Positions 17,844 to 25,033 of a stretch of 27,158 nucleotides of DNA are shown one piece after another (the first letter of the stretch is position 1; each line of letters starts with the position of its first letter). A program made the translations under genes and the position numbers. The notes under the pieces were generated by a model. The model saw nothing but the letters and a program-made list of their open reading frames with translations, had not been told where the DNA came from and did no database searches. The stretch lies in contig UQIS01000035.1 of assembly GCA_900541245.1 (NCBI GenBank), positions 1 through 27,158 on the forward strand, written 5' to 3'. This DNA comes from an uncultured Collinsella sp. (GTDB taxonomy: Bacteria; Actinomycetota; Coriobacteriia; Coriobacteriales; Coriobacteriaceae).

Positions 17844-19446
17844 ATGTTTAAGAAGACGGTTCACGAGTTGTTTCGGTGTAAAGGGTCACGGCTTTTCGTG
17901 ATTCTCATGCTGGTTAATTTCGCTCTCTCGTGCATCATGCCCGCCTTAAACGGTGGGTTTGTAGACTTTCTCGTGACGAATAGGGACCCATCTCGCGTCG
18001 TATGGTTTGCGGCCTTTGTTGCGGGCATAGGGATATCGGCCTCCTTCATGTCGTATGCGATGGGCGTGAACGTATCGCGCGTCATCTTGGAGATGACGAC
18101 GAGACTGATGGGGACCACGTGTGAGTCGTTTGAACGGGGCCCCTGGAAAAGGGGGAGCAGGCGGATCCATCCTATACAACGCAGAGGGTGTATGCGGATT
18201 CGAATGCGGTGCCATCGTTTGTCGTGAACAACTTCCTAACGATCGGGCTTAACGTCGTTCTGGTTGTGTTGATATGCATCATCCTGTTTTCGATCAATCC
18301 GGTGTTCCTGGTGTTAAGTGCATGTTCGCTTGTTGCGTACTTCATTTTATTCAGGGCGTTGAAAAAGCCGCTGTACAACAGCTCGCTTGCGAACAAGGAG
18401 GGGTTGAGCAAGCTTTTCGCGTCCGTGAGCGGCGAGCTGTCGCAGTTGTTTGACATTAAGTGCGATGGCGCATATGACCAGAGCGCTCGGACGCTCAAAG
18501 GGGTATTCGAGGGGTACTACCCGATTTACATGAAAGCAAGTAGGGTCTCGAATCTGGCCACCTCGAGCGACGGCCTGATCTCATCTGTGTTCCGGGGAGC
18601 GTTGCTTGTGATCTCCGGAATGGAAATATTAAGCGGAAGAATGAGCATTGGCGAGTTCACAATGGTGAACTCGTATTACTCGATGGCGTTCGGATGCTTC
18701 AAATATTATTTGAATTATTTCAAATCGTATCAGGACGCAAGGGCCTCGTTCGACCGATTGGGGGCTCTGACGGAGGACGCCGAGGACCGCGGCACCCTCA
18801 CGGTTGGGCACGTGGAGAGCATATCGTTGTCCAACATCGCGTACCGATACGCGGGAAAGCCCTACTTGTACCGCGATCTCTCCGTGGACGTCGAGAGGGG
18901 GAAACCTATGCCATTACCGGGCCGAACGGATGCGGCAAAAGCACGTTTCTGAAGGTGCTTCTTGGACTATATTCTGCTGGGGGACATCGGGCTTTGGGGT
19001 CGGTGCCATATGAAGAGCTCGATATGGAGACGATCCGACATGACCTGTTTGCGGTGTGCCCGCAAAAGCTCTTTATTCCGAATGAAACGGTGGAACACTA
19101 TCTTGAGAGGGCATCGATTCGGGGAACGGGCGAGCATCTCTGCGAGCTTGTGCCGAGTTTCTGCCGAACCGTCGAATCGTTAAAAGGTAAGAATTGTAGG
19201 GACCTTTCTGGTGGAGAGTATCGGAAGCTAAGGATAATCTCAGCACTTTGCAGGCAACCGGAAGTGCTTGTGTTTGACGAGCCGACGAATGATTTAGACG
19301 AAGAAAGCCGTCGGGAGTTCACGGAGTATGTCTCTCGAAACCCCTTTAATCAGCTAATTCTTGTTGTAAGCCACGATCAGGATTTGATTTTGGCATGCGA
19401 TAAGAAACTGGATTTGAATTTCGACTCGAAAGATGGGCAATGCTGA
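17844..19446 (+). pseudogene. ABC exporter (TMD-NBD) with two frameshifts
   Basis: Read across two single-base shifts, this is an exporter of about 535 residues: an N-terminal type-1 transmembrane domain and a C-terminal ATPase with Walker A GPNGCGKST, signature LSGGEYRKL, Walker B VLVFDEPT and H-loop SHD. The first break is near 18138-18146, where a run of four C should be five (FERGP must continue LEKGEQADPS). The second is near 18895-18901, where a run of five G should be six (VERG must continue ETYAITGPNG). Both fall in homopolymers. There is no peptidase C39 domain. The layout matches the intact exporter at 25017-26651. Start at 17844 with GGAG 5 bases upstream. It probably exported the product of the decayed cassette. 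Confidence 0.8.
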
Positions 19447-19563
19447 TGAGAAACGCTTGGAGTTCGGGATTGCGCGGCGTGAAGCGACCCTCTTCTTATC
19501 GAGTTCGTTACAATGTAGGAAAAACAGTAAGTAAGAAGACCTCTGATTGTTTTAGGAGGAGCT

Positions 19564-20103
19564 GTGGTGAATAGCGCCCAGAAGATCGATAAGTCCATCC
19601 AGAAGATGATGACTCTCGGAAGAAGGCTTGGGATTCTGTTTACGGCGCTGTTTATAGCGGTGTGTTGCTGTTCGGTGGTGGTGGTTATTTCCATTGGGCT
19701 TATGGCTGCTCAAGGAAACCTATATGATCCATCAAAGACGGTTTCCGTAGTGGTTCCTTTGATGTATCTTCTGATTTCCGGAGGGGCCACATGGACCCTG
19801 CGGGGAATCAGCATGGACATGGCTCATGGCGAATCGCCCTTTACCCTTTCGCATGCTCGAAGAATCTCGATTATCGGGTGGCTGTTTGTTGCAGCAGCAA
19901 TAGGTGACCTCTTGTTTTCTCCGGGGTTTCTTTCGATAGTGATTGGCCCCTTCGACTTGCTGGGGAACGCCTATTCGATGTTTGAAAACCTGGCCCTGCC
20001 TATAGATATTGGTGCTGTGCTGGGGGCCGTTTGCTGCTTCTCGATTTCTGCGATATGGCGCTACGGAGCTCTGCTTCAAGACCAGACCGAGGATTTGGTG
20101 TGA
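19564..20103 (+). CDS. DUF2975 family membrane protein
   Basis: This 179-residue protein has four predicted helices (about 20-42, 58-78, 95-118 and 138-160) and short polar loops. It is followed 8 bases later by an XRE-family regulator. This DUF2975 plus XRE (YozG-like) pair is a recurrent two-gene unit in Gram-positive bacteria, and the membrane protein is thought to act with the regulator; its mechanism is not established. The start is GTG: AGGAGG at 19554-19560 precedes two adjacent GTG codons, and either could be used. A -10-like TACAAT is seen at 19509-19514. Possible roles are sensing or self-protection for the peptide operon that follows. Confidence 0.75.
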   Translation: MVNSAQKIDKSIQKMMTLGRRLGILFTALFIAVCCCSVVVVISIGLMAAQGNLYDPSKTVSVVVPLMYLLISGGATWTLRGISMDMAHGESPFTLSHARRISIIGWLFVAAAIGDLLFSPGFLSIVIGPFDLLGNAYSMFENLALPIDIGAVLGAVCCFSISAIWRYGALLQDQTEDLV

Positions 20104-20111
20104 GGGGCGGC

Positions 20112-20441
20112 ATGGACTATCTGATTATTGAGCTTGAAAGCTTATTGCTTCGACGCGGAAAGACGAGTACGGATATCATTCGGGCGACCGGGCACACACC
20201 GGCAAGTATCTCAAAAATACGAAATGGCAAGGTGAAGGCAATTAGGTTAAAGACATTGCTGGATATTTGCGTAGAGCTTGATTGCCAGCCTGGCGATCTT
20301 ATTAAGCGCGTCAACGAAAGAGAACTTGAGGAACTGGCGACGCGGCGCGCCCGCAACGCGCTGAGCAGGGCGACCGCGACGGGTGATGACCCGGTCCTGG
20401 AGTCAGATCATGTTTACGTGGTCGATCTTAGAGACGACTGA
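20112..20441 (+). CDS. XRE-family helix-turn-helix regulator
   Basis: This 109-residue protein has a Cro/C1-type HTH spanning about residues 8-65: T-S-T-D-I-I-R-A-T-G-H-T-P-A-S-I-S-K-I-R-N-G-K as helices two and three, followed by ALLDICVELDCQPGDLI-like helices typical of YozG regulators. An acidic tail of about 40 residues follows. I take ATG 20112 with GAGGGG upstream; the frame is open further but overlaps the preceding gene. It is coupled to the DUF2975 gene. The inverted repeat at the peptide promoter 200 bases downstream is a natural candidate operator, but binding is inference. Confidence 0.85.
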   Translation: MDYLIIELESLLLRRGKTSTDIIRATGHTPASISKIRNGKVKAIRLKTLLDICVELDCQPGDLIKRVNERELEELATRRARNALSRATATGDDPVLESDHVYVVDLRDD

Positions 20442-20473
20442 GGCTGGAGAATAAAAAAGTATTGAGCAGGTGC

Positions 20474-20510
20474 AGCCCGTGAAAACAACGGTTTTCACGG
20501 GCTGTTCATT
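20474..20510 (+). terminator. Terminator after the XRE gene
   Basis: AGCCCGTGAAAAC (20474-20486) pairs perfectly over 13 bp with GTTTTCACGGGCT (20491-20503), loop of four bases, followed by GTTCATT. The T tract is weak, so some read-through into the peptide operon is possible. On the minus strand an A/T-rich tail also follows. Confidence 0.75.
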
Positions 20511-20625
20511 CAACGTCCTGCAGTGGCCTGTATTTCTCGCCGCGTCACTGGGGAACGAGAGAGTCATTTCCTGTGCTGGATGCAGGGGGGGTGCTTACCT
20601 TGTGTAATATATAAATAAGCTTATA

Positions 20626-20674
20626 TTGAAATATGATACATATCGAATTAGAATAACATTATCAATTCGGTATG
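20626..20674 (+). promoter_or_regulatory. Promoter and inverted-repeat operator of the Cys-rich peptide operon
   Basis: TTGAAA (20626-20631) and TAGAAT (20649-20654) are separated by 17 bases, a good vegetative-type promoter in a strongly AT-rich patch. A second possible pair, TTGTGT/TATATT (20600 and 20622), overlaps it. An imperfect inverted repeat, CATATCGAATT (20639-20649) and AATTCGGTATG (20664-20674; 10 of 11 bases), flanks the -10 box. A regulator bound there would control initiation. AGGAGG follows at 20682-20687. Confidence 0.65.
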
Positions 20675-20692
20675 CAAGGAAAGGAGGGAGAG

Positions 20693-20812
20693 ATGGATTG
20701 GATTAACGAGCCGGAGGAAGGCGTTGCACCCGCGTGCGGCAACTGCTTCTTCTACGCGCACGGGGGATGCACGAAGAGGTGCCCCAATCAGTCCTGCACG
20801 TTCCGTTTCTAG
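20693..20812 (+). CDS. Cys-rich peptide precursor 1 (39 residues)
   Basis: This small gene is preceded by AGGAGG 5 bases before its ATG. The peptide begins MDWINEPEEG and is acidic up to residue 14. A Cys-rich core follows with cysteines at 15, 18, 26, 30 and 35, giving C-x2-C-x7-C-x3-C-x4-C. The segment CFFYAHG follows the second Cys and the end is C-T-F-R-F. There is no double-Gly cleavage site and no Sec signal. The second copy downstream keeps every Cys and the flanking motif. With a radical SAM/SPASM enzyme in the same operon, it is most likely the substrate for thioether cross-linking (sactipeptide or ranthipeptide type). I do not recognise the family. A small metal-binding protein is the main alternative. 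Confidence 0.8.
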   Translation: MDWINEPEEGVAPACGNCFFYAHGGCTKRCPNQSCTFRF

Positions 20813-20858
20813 GGGGCAGAGATGAACTGGCTTTCTACCGCGAAAGGAGGGGAATGAA

Positions 20859-20978
20859 ATGGAATGGATTACCGAGCCGTCAGCCGGGGCTGAGCCCATG
20901 TGCAACAATTGCTTCTTTTACGCGCACGGCAGCTGCAGCACCAAGTGTTCTTCACAGGAGTGCACTATCCGCTTTTAG
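20859..20978 (+). CDS. Cys-rich peptide precursor 2 (39 residues)
   Basis: This tandem paralogue of the preceding peptide has the same length and identical Cys positions (15, 18, 26, 30, 35). It shares W-I-x-E-P near the start, P13, N17, CFFYAHG, and C-T-x-R-F at the end. Differences cluster at residues 8-12 and 27-34, so conserved sites fall on the Cys scaffold and variable sites between. AAGGAGG lies 8 bases upstream of the ATG. The DNA of the core is also very similar (20 of 23 bases around the FFYAHG codons), indicating recent duplication. Two similar but distinct peptides suggest a two-component bacteriocin or two variants of one product. Its last five codons are one arm of a hairpin. 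Confidence 0.8.
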   Translation: MEWITEPSAGAEPMCNNCFFYAHGSCSTKCSSQECTIRF

Positions 20979-21006
20979 CGGATAGTGCACGCCGTACGGC
21001 GTGCAC
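20961..21006 (+). promoter_or_regulatory. Two mutually exclusive hairpins after the precursor genes
   Basis: Hairpin A pairs TGCACTATCCGC (20961-20972, inside the second peptide gene) with GCGGATAGTGCA (20978-20989), and the stop codon lies at the loop. Hairpin B is a perfect 22-bp palindrome (20985-21006). The two share 20985-20989, so they cannot both form fully. No T run follows, so they are not a classical terminator. They could protect or process the short precursor mRNA, or attenuate the transporter genes. Confidence 0.75.
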
Positions 21007-21144
21007 AGACTGTTCAAAGATATTTTGGCCAGCAGCGCCTGAGGGGCGATGTGGCATTGCAATATGGGGGGGCGAACCGACGTTACCTATAACCCCGCAC
21101 AATTGCCATGTCGTCCCTTTTTATTGACGGGGAGGATGTCGTCC

Positions 21145-22065
21145 ATGCGGGAAGTCCCAGTTGAATTGCGTGCCATATCCAAGAGATATGGCGGGTTTGA
21201 AGCGGTTAAATCAGTCTCGTTCTCTTTAATGGAAGGCGAGCTGTGTGCACTCATTGGGGAGAATGGTGCCGGCAAGAGCACGTTAATTCGATTGATCACG
21301 GGGCTTTCGGAGCCATCGTCAGGAACGATCTCGATGTTTGGGCAAACCGGGAGACGTGAAATACGGAGCTGCAGGGAAAGGCTGGGTTATATGCCCGACC
21401 TCAATGCTTCGTATCCTAATCTGACCGCGCGAGACAACTTGGTCGTTCGCTGTATTGAGTGGGGGCTTCCCACCGATCGTTCCATCGACGGTGTGTTATC
21501 AACCGTCGGTTTGGGGGAGGCCGGCGGGAAGAAAGTGAAGAACTTCTCAATGGGAATGAGGAGGCGTCTCGATCTGGCCATAGCGTTGCTGGGCGATCCG
21601 GAGCTGTTGATCCTGGACGAGCCGACAAACGGCCTGGATCCGATGGGGATAGTCGAAGTAAGAAAAATCCTTACGCATCTTAACAAAGATCAAGGTAAAA
21701 CGATTCTCGTATCCAGCCACAATCTTGAGGAGATGCACAAGCTGGCAACTGATTACCTCTTCATAAGTCATGGTCGCCTCATTCGAAGGATGACCGCACC
21801 TCAGCTGGAAAAGTCATGCCGCGGTGGTTTCGTGTTGCATGTGGACGATCTGGAGCGAACGAGATCGGTTCTCGGAGATGAGACCTCACATTCTTTTCTG
21901 CCGGACGGCAGCGTCCTTATGCGCTATGAGGAGAAAAAGGAAGGGCGGGGCATTGCAATCGAAGCGCTCTCGACCGCAGGTGTGAGGGTTGCGGAGGCGT
22001 ATTCTCATAGGAAGAGCCTTGAGGAGTTTTATTCGGAGCTCATCGGTCGAGAGAGCGAGCTGTGA
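21145..22065 (+). CDS. ABC transporter ATPase, BcrA/LanF-like
   Basis: This ATPase of about 306 residues has Walker A GENGAGKST (38-46), a Q-loop region near Y-M-P-D-L, signature FSMGMRRRL (134-142) and Walker B LLILDEP (Asp158, Glu159). The H-loop is SSHNLEEM, followed by a C-terminal domain of about 100 residues, as in BcrA-, LanF- and DrrA-type transporters. I start at 21145 because GGAGG lies 9 bases upstream; the open frame extends further up. It couples with two permease genes downstream by stop-start overlaps. Such ATPase plus two-permease sets commonly expel the producer's own peptide from the membrane (immunity), which is my preferred reading; export of the mature product is the alternative. 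Confidence 0.9.
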   Translation: MREVPVELRAISKRYGGFEAVKSVSFSLMEGELCALIGENGAGKSTLIRLITGLSEPSSGTISMFGQTGRREIRSCRERLGYMPDLNASYPNLTARDNLVVRCIEWGLPTDRSIDGVLSTVGLGEAGGKKVKNFSMGMRRRLDLAIALLGDPELLILDEPTNGLDPMGIVEVRKILTHLNKDQGKTILVSSHNLEEMHKLATDYLFISHGRLIRRMTAPQLEKSCRGGFVLHVDDLERTRSVLGDETSHSFLPDGSVLMRYEEKKEGRGIAIEALSTAGVRVAEAYSHRKSLEEFYSELIGRESEL

Positions 22066-22883
22066 TGAAACGCGAGTTCATCTCAGCTTTTCGGAGCGAG
22101 GTATGGTTGCTCGCCAGGCACCCGGCGACCGCTCTGATGATTGCGCTTGCTGCTGTGCTGTATGTGGTTGCGGCTGCGACTTCGTCTGAGGTGCTGATCA
22201 TGGTCGCCGGTGATGACCCGTATACGCTTGGAGGGGCTATAGGTTTTATTGGAAACCTAGTGGATGCAGGGGACGTTTTGGGCTCTGTTGCCCGGACGTC
22301 TTTTGCGTCTACAGTGGTCTGGATTCCGGTGACGATTCTCTACGCGGTTTACGCTACGTCGAGAGACTTTGAATCCGTGGCTTACGCCGTATCGAGATCG
22401 CGAGGGGTGTCGCAGGCGGCGATTGTGATCACGAAGCTGTTGGTGAACTGCACTCTGGTCGGTGCCGTGTATCTTCTTTCTACGACTGCGCTGTATTTAA
22501 CCAAGATGGCCCAATGGGACGTTGGGGCCTCGTGCTCAGGGTTTGCCCAATTTGTATCGATTGCGCTGATGATCGCGCTGCTGCTCATTTCGATGTACGC
22601 CGCTACCTTCGCCCTGTATTTGCTCACGAGGAGTGTGGTGGCGAGCAGCGTCGTTGCAATAGCGGTTTCGACATTTGTGATGGTGTGGTTCCCAAGTACA
22701 TACGGAAGCGGTCAGCCCAGCTTGCTGCTCATGCTCTCGCCTGTGTATTACCTGATGAACCTGTGTTCCCTGAGTATGCAGAATGTTGGTGTAATTCAGG
22801 TTTTGCTGTATGCGGGCGGCACTGTGCTTGTGTCGGTTGGAGTTGCGCTCGTCTCGCTATTTGTAAGGACGGCGGTTCGATGA
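22065..22883 (+). CDS. ABC-2-type permease 1 (immunity transporter)
   Basis: This membrane protein of about 272 residues has six predicted helices, the first about 24-45. A large extracellular-side region follows TM1 (Gly-rich, D-D-P-Y-T-L-G-G). The layout is like LanE/LanG or BcrB subunits. The start ATG shares one base with the ATPase stop (TGATG), and the end overlaps the next start by four bases (ATGA). It pairs with the next gene product as the membrane part of the ABC set. The sequence shows no diagnostic motif beyond topology. Confidence 0.75.
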   Translation: MKREFISAFRSEVWLLARHPATALMIALAAVLYVVAAATSSEVLIMVAGDDPYTLGGAIGFIGNLVDAGDVLGSVARTSFASTVVWIPVTILYAVYATSRDFESVAYAVSRSRGVSQAAIVITKLLVNCTLVGAVYLLSTTALYLTKMAQWDVGASCSGFAQFVSIALMIALLLISMYAATFALYLLTRSVVASSVVAIAVSTFVMVWFPSTYGSGQPSLLLMLSPVYYLMNLCSLSMQNVGVIQVLLYAGGTVLVSVGVALVSLFVRTAVR

Positions 22884-23668
22884 ATCTTGGGATGTCGGTC
22901 AGGGCGGAACTGTTCCGCGCAAGGAGAATGAAACTCGCCGTGATAATAGCGCTGATGTATTTGGGCATCGCGGGGATTTATGTGTTTGCCGGGTCCGGCG
23001 CATGGGTCTCCGCAGGGGGAGAGGGCCAGTTCTTTGGCTTTTCCGCCGATCCGGGCTATCTTTTCTCGATAGGGGTTGGGCCAACGGGTATCTCTTCCTG
23101 GCTAAGTGTCGTCTCCATGGCGCATACGGTGTTCTTCCCAATCGTCTCTGTTGTTGTGGCGGGGACGCTATTCGGTGATGCGACGAGCGTGTCGGCAAGG
23201 GGAGTTTCGATTGCTCGGGGCTTCCGCAGCTGGCAGCTGTTTGCGGCAAAGACATTGGCTTGCGAAGTGTATACGCTGTGCCCCTACATCGTGTTTACTC
23301 TCGGTGTCGCTGCGGTCTTTGCCGTGTGCTCCGGAAGCGGTCTAGACAGCCTTACGGTTGGTAATGTGACCTCGGCACTCCTGTCGAATATCGTTATAGA
23401 CGCCGCTTATACGCTGATGGTTGCGGTTGCATATGAGGTGTTCAGGATCAGATCTCTTGTGTCGGGAGCCTTGCTGGTCGCAACGTTCGCGGGCCTTGTT
23501 ATCGCGATGAGTTTCCCAACCGTTTTACCCCCGGTTCACATGGCTTATTGGATGAGGGCGTGCGGGGCTGCCGGCGGGACGGTCCTGATGGCTGCATGCG
23601 GCCATGCGGTCATCGTGTCGCTCGCATGTCTATTGCTGCTTTCGTGCAGTTTTTATCGAAGAAGGTAG
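22880..23668 (+). CDS. ABC-2-type permease 2 (immunity transporter)
   Basis: This protein of about 262 residues has six predicted helices and a Gly/Ser-rich loop after TM1 (G-S-G-A-W-V-S-A-G-G-E-G). Its topology is like the preceding permease. The start at 22880 overlaps the previous stop (ATGA), which decides the start against longer open-frame alternatives. Together with the two genes before it, it makes a three-gene ABC set in the LanFEG style. The two permeases are not closely similar to each other. A gap of 66 bases then precedes the radical SAM gene. Confidence 0.75.
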   Translation: MNLGMSVRAELFRARRMKLAVIIALMYLGIAGIYVFAGSGAWVSAGGEGQFFGFSADPGYLFSIGVGPTGISSWLSVVSMAHTVFFPIVSVVVAGTLFGDATSVSARGVSIARGFRSWQLFAAKTLACEVYTLCPYIVFTLGVAAVFAVCSGSGLDSLTVGNVTSALLSNIVIDAAYTLMVAVAYEVFRIRSLVSGALLVATFAGLVIAMSFPTVLPPVHMAYWMRACGAAGGTVLMAACGHAVIVSLACLLLLSCSFYRRR

Positions 23669-23734
23669 TGCGCTGGCGTATGCGCAGCGTCTGAGGGTCG
23701 ATATGGATTTGATTGGAAATGGAGATGGTGCGAA

Positions 23735-25033
23735 GTGAAACTGTCGCAATTTAATGTGGTGCATGAACATAACGGAAGTCTTCTTATCATGAATGCGCGA
23801 ACCGGCGGCATCCTGTCGTTAAATCCGGAATACGCGCAGAAATTCAAAAGGATTCAAGAAGGGGACGTTCGGGATGCCGATGATCTTGTCGCGGAGCTGA
23901 TAAGGGGAGGCATCCTAGTCAATGAGGAGAGGGACGAGCTTGGGGAGATCAGGTTGCAAAGTCGCGCCGCGCGCTTTGCGAATACTGCTCTGTCCCTTAC
24001 CATTGCGCCAACGATGGCTTGCAACTTTTGCTGTCCCTACTGCTATGAAAAGGGACAGGCGTACACGACGATGGGCGAGGAGGTTTTGACACAGCTCTCC
24101 AAGTTCGTGAAAGATTACTATCCTGGTATCGCAAGTCTCTCAGTTGGATGGTACGGCGGCGAGCCTCTGCTCGGAATGAAGATGATCGAACGGATTACGT
24201 CGGATCTGAAAGATGTCGTGGGGCCAACGTGTGAATATTCCGCATCGATAGTGACAAATGGCTATCTGCTGACGCCTGATGTTGCAAGGAGGCTCGCGGC
24301 ATGTGGTGTGACGAGCGCGCAAGTGACTATAGATGGATCGAAGTCGGATCACGATTCGAGAAGGATTCTTCACGATGGAAGCCCTACATACGAACGTATT
24401 CTCAAGAACGTCAAAGAGTGTGCCGACATCATCGATATTTCGATAAGGAGCAACGTCGACAAGACCAACATCGAGGCCGCTCAAGAGCTATTGGATTATC
24501 TCGAGCTAAATGGCCTGATGAATAAGGTTCACTTCTATTTAGCCCCTGTTGACGATATCAATCAGGTATGTGCGAACGACAGCCACTGCTTTACTGTAAA
24601 AGAGTTCTCGTATGAGGAGACTGAGTTTTATAAAAGGGCAATTGCGCGGGGCTTCAAAGTTCAACCTTTTGGTGGGACGAATTTCGGGATATGTTGCGCC
24701 GTTGGAATCAACTCGTACGTGGTTGATCCCGTCGGAGATTTGTATAAGTGCTGGGATGACATTGGAATGAAGGAGCGGAGGGTCGGAACTATTTTCGAGC
24801 CGCCAATGTTGAGCAAGAACATGATTAACTGGATGGCATATGAGCCGGATGACCCGGAATGCCAAGAGTGCTTTGCTTTTCCCATGTGCATGGGAGGGTG
24901 CCCCAACCACGCCTTAAACGGTGAGGGGAAACGTTGCGTTTCCTTCCGGTATGATGCCGAGCAAAAAATGCTGCTCTCCCAGATGATGAATACGGCAAAA
25001 CGGGGTGCGGGGCAAAATGAGGCTGATGCTTAA
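23735..25033 (+). CDS. Radical SAM/SPASM peptide maturase
   Basis: This 432-residue enzyme presumably installs cross-links in the Cys-rich peptides. An N-terminal region of about 90 residues (MKLSQFNVVHEHNGSLLIMN) looks like a RiPP-recognition or precursor-binding domain. The SAM cluster motif CNFCCPYC gives C96-x3-C100-x2-C103. W-Y-G-G-E-P-L-L-G follows, then NGYLL, and DGSKSDHDSRR as in SAM-radical enzymes. The SPASM region holds Cys320/321, 339, 376, 379, 385, 389 and 401 (including CQECFAFPMCMGGCPN), enough for two auxiliary 4Fe-4S clusters. The layout resembles Clo7bot- and CcpM-type maturases of Cys-rich peptides; I name these as look-alikes, not as an assignment. The start is GTG with GGAG 10 bases upstream. 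The stop overlaps the exporter gene. Confidence 0.92.
   Translation: MKLSQFNVVHEHNGSLLIMNARTGGILSLNPEYAQKFKRIQEGDVRDADDLVAELIRGGILVNEERDELGEIRLQSRAARFANTALSLTIAPTMACNFCCPYCYEKGQAYTTMGEEVLTQLSKFVKDYYPGIASLSVGWYGGEPLLGMKMIERITSDLKDVVGPTCEYSASIVTNGYLLTPDVARRLAACGVTSAQVTIDGSKSDHDSRRILHDGSPTYERILKNVKECADIIDISIRSNVDKTNIEAAQELLDYLELNGLMNKVHFYLAPVDDINQVCANDSHCFTVKEFSYEETEFYKRAIARGFKVQPFGGTNFGICCAVGINSYVVDPVGDLYKCWDDIGMKERRVGTIFEPPMLSKNMINWMAYEPDDPECQECFAFPMCMGGCPNHALNGEGKRCVSFRYDAEQKMLLSQMMNTAKRGAGQNEADA

Noticed and set aside
20474..20503. CRISPR or other array in the hairpin-rich accessory region
   Set aside because: There are no regularly spaced direct repeats with unique spacers anywhere in the window. 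The repeated elements are isolated hairpins or the two-copy palindromes at 10824-10959.
20693..20978. Reading the small peptides as zinc-ribbon proteins
   Set aside because: The Cys count is odd, the second CxxC of a ribbon is missing, and the neighbours are a maturase and transporters. Kept only as an alternative.
22514..23668. Longer version of permease 2 starting at 22514
   Set aside because: The extra 122 codons overlap the preceding permease in another frame and read as Cys/Ala-rich noise. The ATGA overlap at 22880 gives a normal start.
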